Assembly: GCF_014203115.1 (NCBI RefSeq)
Contig: NZ_JACHIJ010000001.1
Coordinates: forward strand, 806,001 to 870,000
Direction of reading: 5' to 3'
DNA from: Afipia massiliensis
Lineage (GTDB): Bacteria > Pseudomonadota > Alphaproteobacteria > Rhizobiales > Xanthobacteraceae
DNA: 64,000 bases
Position 1 is the first letter of the stretch. Every line of letters starts with the position of its first letter. This document shows, in pieces, positions 10,612-20,143 of the stretch. Both the position numbers and the translations under genes were made by a program. The notes below the pieces were generated by a model. That model was not told the DNA's origin, searched no databases, and saw only the letters and a program-made list of their open reading frames with translations.

Positions 10612-12963
10612 ATGACGAATTCTGCTTCCACTGCTTCCATTCCTGTCGCCACGCTTGGCGTTCCGCGCATCGGCCCACGCCGCGAACTGAAAATGGCGCT
10701 GGAGAAATTCTGGTCCGGCAAGATCGACGAGGCCACGCTGCGCGAGGCCGCCGCGAAAATCCGCGCCGACAACTGGACGCGCCAGCGCGATCTCGGCGTC
10801 ACCGTGATCCCGTCCAACGATTTCTCGCTCTACGACCAGGTGCTCGACACCAGCACCATGGTCGGTGCGATTCCGAAGATCTACGGCTGGACCGGCGGGC
10901 CGGTGTCTTTCGAGACATATTTCGCGATGGCGCGCGGCAGCCAGAAAGACTTCTCTCATAAAGATTCGGGCGACCACGACGGCTGCGCGCATGGTCATAG
11001 CCATGGTCACGGTGTTCCGGCGCAGGAAATGACCAAGTGGTTCGACACCAACTATCACTACATGGTGCCGGAATTCGCCAAGGATCAGACCTTTGCCCTC
11101 TCCTCCACCAAGGCGATCGACGAATACCGCGAAGCCAAGGCGCTCGGCATCCAGACCCGGCCGGTGCTGGTCGGCCCCGTCACGTTCCTCAAGCTTGGCA
11201 AGGGCGAGAATCGGCTGTCGCTGCTGCCCAAGCTGCTGCCGGTCTACATCGAGGTGCTCAACAGGCTCGCAGCCGAAGGCTCTGACTGGGTGCAGATCGA
11301 CGAGCCGTGTCTCGTGCTCGATCTCGACGCGGATGAAAAGGCTGCGCTGAAGACCGCATATAGCGAATTCGCGCTGAAGATCCCCGGCATCAAGATCATT
11401 TTGGCCACCTATTTCGGCGAGCTCGGCGACAACGCCGATCTCGTCACCAAATTGCCGGTGGCTGGCGTGCATCTCGATCTGGTGCGCGGCAAGGGCCAGA
11501 TCAACTCCGTCCTCGACAAGATGCCCGCGGACCGCGTGATTTCGCTGGGCGTGATCGACGGACGCAACATCTGGCGCGCCGATCTCACACGGGTCTTCAA
11601 TTTCTCCAGCGACGCCATCGCGCTCCGTGGCGCGGACAGAATCCAGATCGCGCCATCGTGCTCGATGCTGCATGCGCCGATCGATCTCGATCAGGAAACC
11701 GATCTCGATGCCGACCTGAAGAGCTGGCTTGCCTTCTCGGTGCAGAAGATGGGCGAGCTCGTCGCGCTCAGCCGCGCGCTGTCGTCGGGACGCGAGTCCG
11801 TCAAGGACGTGTTCGCGGCCTCGGACGATGCTGCCAAGAAGCGCGCATCGTCGCCGAAGATTCATAATCCTGCCGTGCAATCGCGCGCGGCGGAAAAATC
11901 CTCCGCCCTGTCGGAACGCAAGAGCGCGTTCAGCAAGCGGCAGAAACTCCAGAGCAAGGTGCTCGGCCTGCCCTCGTTCCCGACCACGACCATCGGCTCG
12001 TTCCCGCAGACCGAAGAGGTGCGCAAGGCGCGCGCCGCTCACGCCAAGGGTCGGCTCAGCGACGCCGAGTACGATGCGTTCCTGCGCAAGGAAACCGAGA
12101 CCGCCGTGCGCTGGCAGGAGGACATCGGCATCGACGTGCTGGTGCACGGCGAGTTCGAGCGCAACGACATGGTGCAGTATTTCGGCGAGCAACTGTCGGG
12201 CTATGCCTTCACCAAGCACGGCTGGGTACAGAGCTACGGCTCGCGCTATGTCCGCCCGCCGATCATCTTCGGCGACGTCTCGCGCCCCAAGCCGATGACG
12301 GTCGGCTGGTCGTCCTACGCGCAGTCGCTGACCACGCTGCCGATGAAAGGCATGCTCACCGGCCCGGTCACCATGCTGCAATGGTCATTCGTGCGCGACG
12401 ATCTTTCGCGCGATCAGGTCTGCCGCCAGATCGCCTTCGCGCTGCGCGACGAAGTGACCGATCTCGAGCGTGCCGGCATCGGCGTGATCCAGATCGACGA
12501 GCCGGCGTTGCGTGAAGGCCTGCCGCTGCGCAAGGGCGACTGGAAGGCGTATCTCGACTGGGCGGTGGACTGCTTCAAGGTTTCGCAAGCCGGCGTGAAG
12601 GACGAAACCCAGATCCACACCCACATGTGCTACGCCGAGTTTAACGACATCATCGACGCCATCGGCGCAATGGACGCCGACGTGATCTCGATCGAGACCT
12701 CGCGCTCGAAAATGGAGCTGCTCGACGCGTTCGTGACCTACAAGTATCCGAACGAAATCGGACCCGGCGTCTACGACATCCATTCGCCGCGCGTGCCGGA
12801 GGTGCCGGAGATGATGGAGCTGATCGGCAAGGCGCGGCGCAACCTGTCGCCGGAGCAGATCTGGATCAATCCGGATTGCGGCCTCAAGACCCGCGGCTGG
12901 CCCGAGGTCAAATCGGCGCTGAGCAACATGGTCGAAGCGGCACGGCAGGCGCGCGTGGCGTAG
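10612..12963 (+). CDS. metE: cobalamin-independent methionine synthase
   Basis: The 783-residue enzyme transfers the methyl group of 5-methyltetrahydrofolate (triglutamate) to homocysteine. Two homologous barrel domains are present. Zinc ligands are His671 and Cys673 (THMCYAEF), Glu695 (IETS) and Cys756 (NPDCG). All sit exactly 30 residues later than the ligands of the E. coli enzyme, so the extra length lies upstream of them. Part of it is a histidine-rich insertion, residues 121-134, with five His and one Cys ([14 protein letters not shown]). The start is ATG 10612, inside the riboswitch-controlled leader. The gene should be expressed only when B12 is scarce. Confidence 0.96.
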   Translation: MTNSASTASIPVATLGVPRIGPRRELKMALEKFWSGKIDEATLREAAAKIRADNWTRQRDLGVTVIPSNDFSLYDQVLDTSTMVGAIPKIYGWTGGPVSFETYFAMARGSQKDFSHKDSGDHDGCAHGHSHGHGVPAQEMTKWFDTNYHYMVPEFAKDQTFALSSTKAIDEYREAKALGIQTRPVLVGPVTFLKLGKGENRLSLLPKLLPVYIEVLNRLAAEGSDWVQIDEPCLVLDLDADEKAALKTAYSEFALKIPGIKIILATYFGELGDNADLVTKLPVAGVHLDLVRGKGQINSVLDKMPADRVISLGVIDGRNIWRADLTRVFNFSSDAIALRGADRIQIAPSCSMLHAPIDLDQETDLDADLKSWLAFSVQKMGELVALSRALSSGRESVKDVFAASDDAAKKRASSPKIHNPAVQSRAAEKSSALSERKSAFSKRQKLQSKVLGLPSFPTTTIGSFPQTEEVRKARAAHAKGRLSDAEYDAFLRKETETAVRWQEDIGIDVLVHGEFERNDMVQYFGEQLSGYAFTKHGWVQSYGSRYVRPPIIFGDVSRPKPMTVGWSSYAQSLTTLPMKGMLTGPVTMLQWSFVRDDLSRDQVCRQIAFALRDEVTDLERAGIGVIQIDEPALREGLPLRKGDWKAYLDWAVDCFKVSQAGVKDETQIHTHMCYAEFNDIIDAIGAMDADVISIETSRSKMELLDAFVTYKYPNEIGPGVYDIHSPRVPEVPEMMELIGKARRNLSPEQIWINPDCGLKTRGWPEVKSALSNMVEAARQARVA

Positions 12964-12990
12964 TCGTCGTTCTGTTGATGCCAGTTCTCC

Positions 12991-13014
12991 CTCTCCCCGT
13001 TTTTACGGGGAGAG
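12991..13014 (+). terminator. hairpin after metE
   Basis: A perfect 10-bp stem CTCTCCCCGT/ACGGGGAGAG with a TTTT loop lies 28 nt after the metE stop. It has no following U-tract, so it may be a REP-type stem that protects the 3' end rather than a classical terminator. Confidence 0.5.
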
Positions 13015-13032
13015 GCGAAGAACAGTATCTCG

Positions 13033-13166
13033 TGTCGTCCCCGCAAAGGCGGGGACCCATAACCACCGAATTCACGGTTGCGCGTGATGTCGCACCGCTT
13101 GCCCGGCTATCAATCTTAAATGAGAGTTTAGGGCGTATGGGTCCCCGCCTGCGCGGGGACGACATT
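13033..13166. repeat. REP-like palindromic element
   Basis: GTCGTCCCCGCAAAGGCGGG at the left edge is matched by GGGTCCCCGCCTGCGCGGGG then ACGAC at the right edge, in inverted orientation with about 70 bp between. It is the same family and layout as 24709-24837, including the flanking ACCCATAACCACC text. Confidence 0.85.
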
Positions 13167-13211
13167 GTGCGTGTGGGTCGTTCGCGCGAACGCGCGCCCG
13201 GAATGACGGAC

Positions 13212-13604
13212 TTACTTCTTCTTCCCGTCGGCGCCGAACTGCTTGAGGAATGCAGTGAGATCCTTGATCTCGTCTTCCTTCTTGATGCCGGCAAACGCCA
13301 TCTTGGTACCGGGGATCTTCGCCTTCGGGTCCTTGATGTACTCGGCGAACACCGCGTCATCCCAGGTGATGCCCGAATTCTTGTTGGCGTCGGTATAGTT
13401 GTAGCCCTCGATCGTTCCCGACTTGCGGCCGAACAATCCGTTCAGCACCGGACCAACCGTGTTCTTGGCGGTCTCGCCGACCTGATGGCAGGCGCGGCAC
13501 TTGTTGAAGGACTTCTCGCCCGCGGCAGCGTCCTGAGCATAGGCGGAAGTGGCAAAGCTGACAGCGGCAAGAGCGAGGGCGGCGACGAGCGAACGAGCAA
13601 TCAT
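13212..13604 (-). CDS. periplasmic class I cytochrome c
   Basis: A 130-residue c-type cytochrome with a cleavable signal peptide (about residues 1-23, ending SAYAQ) and one heme-attachment motif CRACH. GPVLNGLFGRKSGTIEGYNY is typical of cytochrome c2/c550 proteins, with the distal Met expected in the TKMAF segment. It likely carries electrons from periplasmic dehydrogenases to the terminal oxidase. It sits just beyond the end of the sox operon and may accept electrons from SoxXA, SoxCD or SoxEF, but it is separated from soxF by a terminator and may have its own promoter. AAAGG precedes the ATG. Confidence 0.88.
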   Translation of the reverse strand: MIARSLVAALALAAVSFATSAYAQDAAAGEKSFNKCRACHQVGETAKNTVGPVLNGLFGRKSGTIEGYNYTDANKNSGITWDDAVFAEYIKDPKAKIPGTKMAFAGIKKEDEIKDLTAFLKQFGADGKKK

Positions 13605-13720
13605 GTGGTTTGACCTTTGAAGCGGGCAGGAAGGCTGGCAGGTGGTGAGTGTGAGAACTATGGGCGGGAAGACTTAGAGAAGAGACTTGAGAGAAGAGGA
13701 TTTTGGGGCATGAGAACCGA

Positions 13721-13745
13721 AACCCGCCGCGCCCCGCGGCGGGTT
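13721..13745 (-). terminator. terminator of the minus-strand sox operon
   Basis: A 10-bp stem AACCCGCCGC/GCGGCGGGTT with a 5-nt loop lies about 20 bp beyond the soxF stop. The trailing T content is weak (TTCGGTTCTC). Confidence 0.6.
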
Positions 13746-13763
13746 CCGTCAGTGATCAGTTCA

Positions 13764-15038
13764 TCAGCCGAATATATCGGCCGTGATCCCGGTATACCAA
13801 CCCATGTTTTCCGCCTGTGTCTGCTTGCGCAGTTCGGCGCTCTCGCCGGTCTTTGAGACAAAGGTGGATGACGCGCCGATCTTGCCGTCCTTGGCTTCGT
13901 AAGCGCCGCCGACCTTCACGGCGTCATCGGTGTCGATCATGCTCCAGCAGGTGTTGGTGTAACGCGCCGGGAACGTGCGCGCCGAAGCCAGTTCACCCCG
14001 GATCATCATGGCGGCGACCTTCGCCTGGCTGTTGGCGGAGAACGCCGATTTCGGCATCTCGCCGGCGATGCAGGCATCGCCGAGAACGTAGATGTTGGAA
14101 TCGATCGCCGACTTCATGTTCGTCGGATCGATGGCGCAAAAGCCGGTGGCATTGGCGAGGCCCGCATCGCGCGCGATCGCGCCGGCCATCTGCGCGGGAA
14201 TGACGTTGACCAGCGCCGCGTTCTTGTAGGTCTCGAAACCGGTGACGACGGTGTTGGTCTTCGGATCGACCGATTTCAATCCGTCATGCACCTTCGGGCC
14301 GAGCCATTCGACCATGCCCTTGTAGCGGTTTTCCCAGCCTTCCTGAAACAGCGCCTGCTTGGAGAAGGTTTCCTTCGGATCGATGATGATGATCTTGCAG
14401 CGATCCTTGCGCGCCTTCTTCAGCGCATGGGCCATCATCGAGACGCGCTCATAGGGACCGGGCGGGCAGCGATAGGGGTTCGGCGGAGCGATCATCACAA
14501 TGACGCCGCCGTTCGGCACCGCATCGAGACGCTTCTTGAGGAGCAGCGTCTGCGCACCCGGCTTCCAGGCATGCGGCATCTTTTCTTCCGCGGCCTGCGA
14601 CCAGCCCGGAACGGAATCGTATTTCAGGTCGATACCCGGCGAGACCACGAGGCGGTCGTAGGGCAGCTTCTTGCCGCTGGCGAGAATGACTTCCTTCTTG
14701 TCGCGATCAATCTTCGCGGCCCGGTCAGCAACGACGGTGACACCGTGCTTCTTCAGGCCCGCATAGCCGTGGGTGATCGACGCATAATCCCGCACACCGC
14801 CGAGATAGAGATTGCTGTGGAAGCAGGTCTGATACTTGGCGTTCGGCTCGACCAGCGTGACGGAGATCGCGCCCGCGCTCTCCTTGGCGATATACTTCGC
14901 CGCCGTCGCACCGCCCGCGCCGCCGCCGATCACCACGACGCGCGGCTTGCCCTGCCCGAGTACCGCAGGTGCGCCAAACATCATGACGCCCGCGAACGAT
15001 GCCGATCCCGTAATCAACTGCCGACGATTGATGCTCAT
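13764..15038 (-). CDS. soxF: sulfide dehydrogenase flavoprotein (FccB/SoxF family)
   Basis: A 424-residue flavoprotein of flavocytochrome c sulfide dehydrogenase. A twin-arginine signal (INRRQLITGSASF) exports it folded. The FAD motif VVVIGGGAGGATAAKYI starts near residue 34, and the family cysteines are present, e.g. the YQTCFHSN and NTCWSM segments. It oxidises sulfide or protein-bound persulfide and passes electrons to a small cytochrome subunit, here probably the SoxE-like protein encoded two genes upstream. The start is ATG 15038 with GGGGG upstream; an in-frame ATG four codons earlier is less well placed. It is the last gene of the minus-strand sox run. Confidence 0.9.
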   Translation of the reverse strand: MSINRRQLITGSASFAGVMMFGAPAVLGQGKPRVVVIGGGAGGATAAKYIAKESAGAISVTLVEPNAKYQTCFHSNLYLGGVRDYASITHGYAGLKKHGVTVVADRAAKIDRDKKEVILASGKKLPYDRLVVSPGIDLKYDSVPGWSQAAEEKMPHAWKPGAQTLLLKKRLDAVPNGGVIVMIAPPNPYRCPPGPYERVSMMAHALKKARKDRCKIIIIDPKETFSKQALFQEGWENRYKGMVEWLGPKVHDGLKSVDPKTNTVVTGFETYKNAALVNVIPAQMAGAIARDAGLANATGFCAIDPTNMKSAIDSNIYVLGDACIAGEMPKSAFSANSQAKVAAMMIRGELASARTFPARYTNTCWSMIDTDDAVKVGGAYEAKDGKIGASSTFVSKTGESAELRKQTQAENMGWYTGITADIFG

Positions 15039-15095
15039 GGTATCCCCCAATTATGTTTCATTGAAAACATGGATTCAGCAGGCAGGCCACGCCGG

Positions 15096-15617
15096 TCAGC
15101 CGACTTTCAGATAGGCAAAGCCTTTCGATTGCAGCGCCGCGACGGTGGCGACGCCCGACGGCACGAAGCTGATGAACGGCACGTCTCGCACCTTGCCCTT
15201 GTCGAGCTTCAGCCGCTGGAAGGTGATCTCGCACAGATGGACCTTGAGGCCGTTCTTGGCGAGCGCGGTCACGCGCTCGAACAAGGCCGGATCGATGGTC
15301 TCGTCCTTCCAGGGCGTTCCTTCCAGCGTGCTCAGGAAATACTTCACCGCAACGCTGTGCGCGATGATGACGAGTTGCAGGCCGAACGGATCGGAGCCGT
15401 AGGCCGAATAGTGATTGGAAATGTTGTTCAGCGTCTGGGCGAAGCGCGCGTTGTCGCCATAGTCGCAATGATAGAGGCATGCGACATCGCCCTCTTTCTT
15501 CAGGTCGGCCATCGACAGTGCCTGCGGCGCGGCTTGCGCCGTTGCCGCGGCCAGACCACCCGCAGCGGCTCCGATGATGACGCTGCGACGCGTTGTCGAA
15601 CCCTTGTGGTCTGCCAT
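15096..15617 (-). CDS. exported DsrE-like sulfur-trafficking protein
   Basis: A 173-residue protein with a twin-arginine signal (TTRRSVIIGAAAGG) followed by a DsrE/F-like alpha/beta domain. Cysteines occur in VACLYHCDYGD and in LKVHLCEITFQ; the latter sits where DsrE-type proteins carry a persulfide-accepting Cys. Its place between the SoxE-like cytochrome and SoxF suggests that it delivers or accepts periplasmic sulfane sulfur. That role is inferred from family and context. GGAGG lies 5 nt before the ATG. Confidence 0.8.
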   Translation of the reverse strand: MADHKGSTTRRSVIIGAAAGGLAAATAQAAPQALSMADLKKEGDVACLYHCDYGDNARFAQTLNNISNHYSAYGSDPFGLQLVIIAHSVAVKYFLSTLEGTPWKDETIDPALFERVTALAKNGLKVHLCEITFQRLKLDKGKVRDVPFISFVPSGVATVAALQSKGFAYLKVG

Positions 15618-15640
15618 GACAACCTCCGATGTTGGAACCG

Positions 15641-15949
15641 CTATTTCTGCGTCTTGAAATAAGCCGCCAGAGCCGCGATGTCACCCGCTTCGAGCCGTCC
15701 CGCGATGGTTTGCATCACCGGGTTGTCGCGTTGCTTGTCCTTGTAGGCATTCATCACCGCGATGAACTGGTCTTCCGGCCATCCAGCGATTTTCGGAATG
15801 CCCTGCGCATTCTGGCCCGAAACGCGGTGACAGGTCACGCATTCCGACGACAGATATTGTCCAAGTTCGCGGTCTCCCGCAGCAGCATTTTCCAGCGCAA
15901 GGCCCGCCGCCAGAACGAAAAGCATCGCCCTCGCCGACCGCAGGCTCAT
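15641..15949 (-). CDS. small c-type cytochrome, SoxE/FccA-like
   Basis: 102 residues: a signal peptide (about 1-24), one heme site CVTCH, and a short C-terminal helix rich in Ala. Length and position fit the cytochrome partner of a SoxF/FccB flavoprotein or a SoxE-type protein. The ATG overlaps the soxD stop by one base (TGATG), so translation is coupled to soxD. It could instead be a second cytochrome domain that functionally completes the one-heme SoxD. Confidence 0.8.
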   Translation of the reverse strand: MSLRSARAMLFVLAAGLALENAAAGDRELGQYLSSECVTCHRVSGQNAQGIPKIAGWPEDQFIAVMNAYKDKQRDNPVMQTIAGRLEAGDIAALAAYFKTQK

Positions 15950-16653
15950 CAGTCGACCTTCGGCCCGGATTTGCTGTCGGGCGTCACGTCCACCGAGATC
16001 GCCCGGCCGGTCACCTTCGGTGCGCTGCGGCAATCCTTCATGCACGGGTCTTTCTTCCAGAACTGTTTTTCAGCGGTCTCGCGGTCGTCGTCGTAAAACG
16101 CCGCCGCATTCGGCATCTTGATGGACGTAAAGTTCCTGTCATTCAATTCGAAATTTTCGTCTTTGACGATATCATTCATGCTGAGAAGATAGGCCGTCAG
16201 GGCATAAACGTCATCATCGGACAGCGACCGCGCATTCCCGTAAGGCATCGCGCGCTTGATGTAGTCGAACGCGGTCGACAGATCCGGCCAGAACGAGCCG
16301 ATGGTCTTGTCGGGGCGATCCGCCTTCAGCGTTCCGGCGCCCCCGGCCAGTACCGGCCAGCGGCCAGCACCCTCGCCGAATTCGCCGTGGCAGGACGCGC
16401 ATTGCGCCTGAAACAACACGTCCCCCTGCTTCACCGTGCCCTTGCCCGGCGGAAGGCCCTTGCCGTCCGGCCGCACAGCGGTGTCCCACGCCTTGATTTC
16501 ATCCGGCAGCGCGGGGCGCCCAAGCCCAAGCTTAGACGAGGTCTTCGCGGCCGCCTGTGCGGCAATTTGCTGCGCTTCGATCCGCGAGTTCGCAACTGCG
16601 AGCGCGACGCCGCACAACAGCGCGACTGCGGCGAGCTTAACCGATCTCGACAT
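15949..16653 (-). CDS. soxD: sulfur dehydrogenase cytochrome subunit SoxD
   Basis: A 234-residue periplasmic cytochrome with a signal peptide (about 1-27) and one heme motif CASCH. PVLAGGAGTL and the C-terminal DPCMKDCRSAPKV segment with a Cys pair are recognisable SoxD features. It takes electrons from the molybdenum centre of SoxC. The classical Paracoccus protein is longer and has two heme sites; here only one is visible, and a separate small cytochrome gene follows with a 1-bp overlap. The start ATG 16653 overlaps the end of soxC by 17 bp and is preceded by GGGGAG. Confidence 0.88.
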   Translation of the reverse strand: MSRSVKLAAVALLCGVALAVANSRIEAQQIAAQAAAKTSSKLGLGRPALPDEIKAWDTAVRPDGKGLPPGKGTVKQGDVLFQAQCASCHGEFGEGAGRWPVLAGGAGTLKADRPDKTIGSFWPDLSTAFDYIKRAMPYGNARSLSDDDVYALTAYLLSMNDIVKDENFELNDRNFTSIKMPNAAAFYDDDRETAEKQFWKKDPCMKDCRSAPKVTGRAISVDVTPDSKSGPKVD

Positions 16654-17914
16654 TTTCAGTCTCCCCGCCTGAACGCACCAGCCAGGTCTGAATGCCGTTG
16701 TTGTGGTAGATCGAGTTGACGCCGCGCACCTTGCGCAGTTCGTGCTTGGTGGGCTGCACATAGCCGGTGGAATCTATCGCACGGGACTGGATCATCAGTT
16801 CCTGCCCGTTCCAGTCGAAATCGACATAGAAGCGCACCAGCGACTTGTCGAACACCGGCCCGTCGATCCGCGCCGTCTGCCAGTTGCGGCCGCCGTCCAT
16901 CGACACGTCGACACGCTTGACCGTACCGCGGCCGGACCATGCGAGACCACTCAGCACATTGCGGCCCTTGTGTTTGAGCGGCGCCTGCGGCGACGGGTTG
17001 GTCACCACCGACTTCGCATCCATGACGAAGGTATGCTTACGCGAGCGGCCGTCGGCCAGGAGGTCGGTGTATTTCGATGTTTCCTCGCGGGTCTGCCATG
17101 GCTGGTCGCCAACCTCGATGCGGCGAATCCATTTCACCCAGAGATTGCCTTCCCAGCCCGGGATCACCGCACGCAGCGGATAGCCCTGCTCGGGCCGCAA
17201 CGCCTCGCCGTTCATGGCGAAGGCCAGCATGCAATCGTTCAGCGCCTTCTCGATCGGCAGCGAGCGGTTCATGGCGGCCGCGTCCGCGCCTTCCAGCATC
17301 AGCCACTTCGCATTCGGCTTCAGGCCCGCCTCATCCAGCAGCGTCTTCAGCGACACGCCGGTGTACATGACATTGTGCACCATGCCGTGGGTGAACTGGC
17401 AGCCATTGAGCTGCGCGCCGCGCCATTCCATGCCGGAATTCGCCGCGCATTCGAGGAAGTAGACCTTGTTCATGCGCGGCATGCGCTTGATGTCATCCAT
17501 CGTGAACACCAGCGGCTTGTCCACGAGGCCGTTGATCATCAGGCGGTGTTCGGCGGGATTGATGTCCGCGACGCCGGAGTGATGCCGCTCGAAGCACAGC
17601 CCCGACGGCGTGATGATGCCGTCGAGTTCGTGCAGCGGCGTGAAGTTGACGGAGGATTCCGGCGATGCCGTGAGCCACGACACGTCGCGGCGGATCACGT
17701 TTTTCTCGAACTTCGACGGCATGCCGTAAGGAGTCTTCTGCACGCCATCGCCGAGATAGCGATTCCAGTCCTGAATCTCGGTGATCAGCGGATCGGGCTT
17801 GGCGCCTTCCGCCATCGCAGGCTTCGCGCCGAGCGCAGCGCCTGCGCCGGCGAGACCGACTGCGCCGAGAAACTTGCGGCGGTTGAGAATATCCGCAGAT
17901 GATTTGTCACTCAT
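16637..17914 (-). CDS. soxC: sulfur dehydrogenase molybdopterin subunit SoxC
   Basis: A 425-residue sulfite-oxidase-family molybdoprotein, exported by the Tat route (NRRKFLGAVGLAG). The Mo-binding cysteine lies in YFLECAANSGMEW, and RAVIPGWEGNLWVKWI is typical of the cofactor domain. A C-terminal dimerisation domain follows. With SoxD it performs the six-electron oxidation of the sulfane sulfur left on SoxYZ, so its presence predicts complete oxidation of thiosulfate to sulfate without stored sulfur. AAGGATG precedes the ATG. Confidence 0.95.
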   Translation of the reverse strand: MSDKSSADILNRRKFLGAVGLAGAGAALGAKPAMAEGAKPDPLITEIQDWNRYLGDGVQKTPYGMPSKFEKNVIRRDVSWLTASPESSVNFTPLHELDGIITPSGLCFERHHSGVADINPAEHRLMINGLVDKPLVFTMDDIKRMPRMNKVYFLECAANSGMEWRGAQLNGCQFTHGMVHNVMYTGVSLKTLLDEAGLKPNAKWLMLEGADAAAMNRSLPIEKALNDCMLAFAMNGEALRPEQGYPLRAVIPGWEGNLWVKWIRRIEVGDQPWQTREETSKYTDLLADGRSRKHTFVMDAKSVVTNPSPQAPLKHKGRNVLSGLAWSGRGTVKRVDVSMDGGRNWQTARIDGPVFDKSLVRFYVDFDWNGQELMIQSRAIDSTGYVQPTKHELRKVRGVNSIYHNNGIQTWLVRSGGETENVEIG

Positions 17915-17982
17915 GCGGCATCCTTTCTATTTATCTCGATACGTGAATATGTTGATGACGACAGTGCATTGAATGTCCTGCG

Positions 17983-19680
17983 TCAGACGCCTGAAACTTT
18001 AACGGCCGTGTTCGGTTCGACTTTGACGGTGCCGCGCTTGCCGACATGCGCCGACAAGACGTCCCAGATCGGCGGACCTTGGGTGTTTTCGTTGACGCTG
18101 GCCCAGCCCGCGACGGTGTAGCTCTTGGCGGCATCGATCGGCTTGCCGGATTTCAGATGCGTCAGTTCGGAGATGCGCGAGCCCATCGGCTTCGACACAT
18201 CGATCGAGTAACCCATGCCGCCGATGCGGACCATGTCGCCGCCGCCCTGGAAGTACGGATCGGGGTGGAAGATGTTGTCGGCGACGTCCTCGAGGATTTC
18301 CTTGAGCTGCGCGCCGGTCATCTGGTTGCGATAGCAGTTCGGATAGGTAATCGCGGTGGCGTTGGTCACGTCTTCCCACGTGATCGGGCTGTCCGGAAGC
18401 AGCGTGCCGCCCCAGCGGAAGCCCGGCGACAGCGCGATTTCGACATCGCGCTCCGACAGCATCGCGTCGCAGATCAGATCGTCGAAGGTGCCGTTGAAAT
18501 TGCCGCGGCGGTACAGCAGCGAGTCCGTCTTGCCGATGACGCGGGCCAGATCCTTGGCGAACGGCGCCCTCACCTTCTCCACCAGCGCGGTCATCGCGCT
18601 GTCCGGCTTGATCGCATCGGTGAACACCGGCATCAGCTTGAAGCGGACGCCCGCGACCTTCTTGTCCTTCACCTCGATATCGAGACGCGAGACGAACTTG
18701 CCGTGCGAGCCGGTCGCGACCAGCACGGTGTCGCCGACGCGCACGAGGCCCGGCATCGCATCATGCGTATGCGCGGTCAGGATCACGTCGAGACCCTTGA
18801 CCCGGCCAGCCAGCTTGCGATCGACGTCGAAGCCGTCGTGCGACAGCAGAACGACGATCTGCGCGCCCTCGGCGCGCGCCTCGTCGACCTGCTTCTGCAT
18901 GTCCTCTTCGCGAATACCGAATTCCCATTTCGGGAACATCCAGCGCGGATTGGCCACCGCCGTGCGCGGCAACGCCTGTCCGATCACGGCGATCTTCGCG
19001 CCGCCGCGCTCGAACATCTTGCGCGGCTCGAACACCGGCTCCTGCCATTCGTTGTCGCGGACGTTCTGCGCGAGGAACGCGAACGGCGCCTTGTCGGCGA
19101 TTTCCTTGACGCGCTCGGCGCCGTAGGTGAATTCCCAGTGACCGACCATGGCGTCGAGCTTCAGCGCCGACATGACGTCGACCATGTCCTGCGCCTTGGT
19201 CTGCAGCGAGGACCAGCTTCCCTGCCAGGTGTCGCCGCCGTCGAGCAGCAGCACTTTGTCCGCGCCGCGCTCCGCGCGCACCGCATTGATCAGCGTCGCC
19301 ACGCGGTCCATGCCGCCCATGCGGCCGTAGTTGCGCGCCAGCGAGACGAAATCGTCCGACGTCAGCGCATAGGCATCCGCCGACCCGGCGGCGACATTGA
19401 AATATTTCCGGAACTCCGCATCGGTGAGATGCGGGGGAAGTCCGCGATCCGCGCCGACGCCGAGATTGACCGACGGTTCGCGGAAATACAGCGGCATCAA
19501 CTGCGCATGGATGTCGGCAACATAAAGCAGCGTCACCGTGCCCAGCGGATCGAAGCGCGTGATGTCGGCCTGCGTCAGGCGCTGCTGCGCGGCCACCCGT
19601 CCGAGCGAGCCAAGCCCGCTCCCGATCGTCAGCGCAGACGCAGCCGCGGTCGCCTGCAGGAATTCCCGCCTCGATATCAT
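17983..19680 (-). CDS. soxB: thiosulfohydrolase SoxB
   Basis: A 565-residue dimanganese enzyme of the 5'-nucleotidase/calcineurin superfamily that releases sulfate from SoxY-cysteine-S-sulfonate. A Tat signal (MISRREFLQATAAAS) is followed by metal motifs VADIHAQ, LLDGGDTWQGS, and later LTAHTHDAMP. The C-terminal substrate-binding domain covers roughly residues 390-560. AAAGGTGG is placed upstream of ATG. It sits between soxC and soxZ in the usual order. Confidence 0.96.
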   Translation of the reverse strand: MISRREFLQATAAASALTIGSGLGSLGRVAAQQRLTQADITRFDPLGTVTLLYVADIHAQLMPLYFREPSVNLGVGADRGLPPHLTDAEFRKYFNVAAGSADAYALTSDDFVSLARNYGRMGGMDRVATLINAVRAERGADKVLLLDGGDTWQGSWSSLQTKAQDMVDVMSALKLDAMVGHWEFTYGAERVKEIADKAPFAFLAQNVRDNEWQEPVFEPRKMFERGGAKIAVIGQALPRTAVANPRWMFPKWEFGIREEDMQKQVDEARAEGAQIVVLLSHDGFDVDRKLAGRVKGLDVILTAHTHDAMPGLVRVGDTVLVATGSHGKFVSRLDIEVKDKKVAGVRFKLMPVFTDAIKPDSAMTALVEKVRAPFAKDLARVIGKTDSLLYRRGNFNGTFDDLICDAMLSERDVEIALSPGFRWGGTLLPDSPITWEDVTNATAITYPNCYRNQMTGAQLKEILEDVADNIFHPDPYFQGGGDMVRIGGMGYSIDVSKPMGSRISELTHLKSGKPIDAAKSYTVAGWASVNENTQGPPIWDVLSAHVGKRGTVKVEPNTAVKVSGV

Positions 19681-19765
19681 CGAACCACCTTTGTCCCCTC
19701 AGCTGAGGGAAACGATTTTCAGAAAGCTTGGCACTCGCGCGGGATTGAGAACCCGCGCGAAAAAA

Positions 19766-20095
19766 TCAGCCGACAGTCAGCTTGTTCTTGGCCGTGTATT
19801 CCGAACCGTCGTCATCCTTCCAGGTGAAGGTGAACTCGCCGGTCTCAGCGGCCTTGTAGAAAAACGACTGATACGGATTCGCCGAGATCGCCGGATTCCA
19901 GTCCGCTTCAAACACCGGCTTGCCGTTGAACGTCGCCGAGAACTTGTTGATGATCTTGCGTGGCACAACCTTGCCGGACGAATCCTTGCGCTGACCCGAT
20001 TCCATTTCGTGCGAAATGAGGGTCTTGATTTCGATCATCTCGCCGGCCTTCGCGGTGGCAGGAACACGAACGCGCGGGGTGGGTGCATTGGCCAT
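19766..20095 (-). CDS. soxZ: sulfur carrier subunit SoxZ
   Basis: A 109-residue beta-sandwich partner of SoxY without its own signal peptide; it is exported with SoxY through the Tat system. Typical segments are RVRVPATAKAGEMIEIKTLI near the N-terminus and TFTWKDDDGSEYTA near the end. It forms the SoxYZ heterodimer that carries pathway intermediates. It is 48 bp from soxY. Confidence 0.95.
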   Translation of the reverse strand: MANAPTPRVRVPATAKAGEMIEIKTLISHEMESGQRKDSSGKVVPRKIINKFSATFNGKPVFEADWNPAISANPYQSFFYKAAETGEFTFTWKDDDGSEYTAKNKLTVG

Positions 20096-20143
20096 GGGAA
20101 AATTCCTCGCCTGAATATTTCTTCTTAAGTGAACGCCGCTCGA

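Noticed and set aside
10297-12381. A 694-codon minus-strand frame opposite metE running into the riboswitch.
   Set aside because: It crosses the cobalamin riboswitch and mirrors metE; no recognisable domain.
18046-19827. A 593-codon plus-strand frame opposite soxB.
   Set aside because: Shadow of soxB; composition and lack of start signals argue against a gene.
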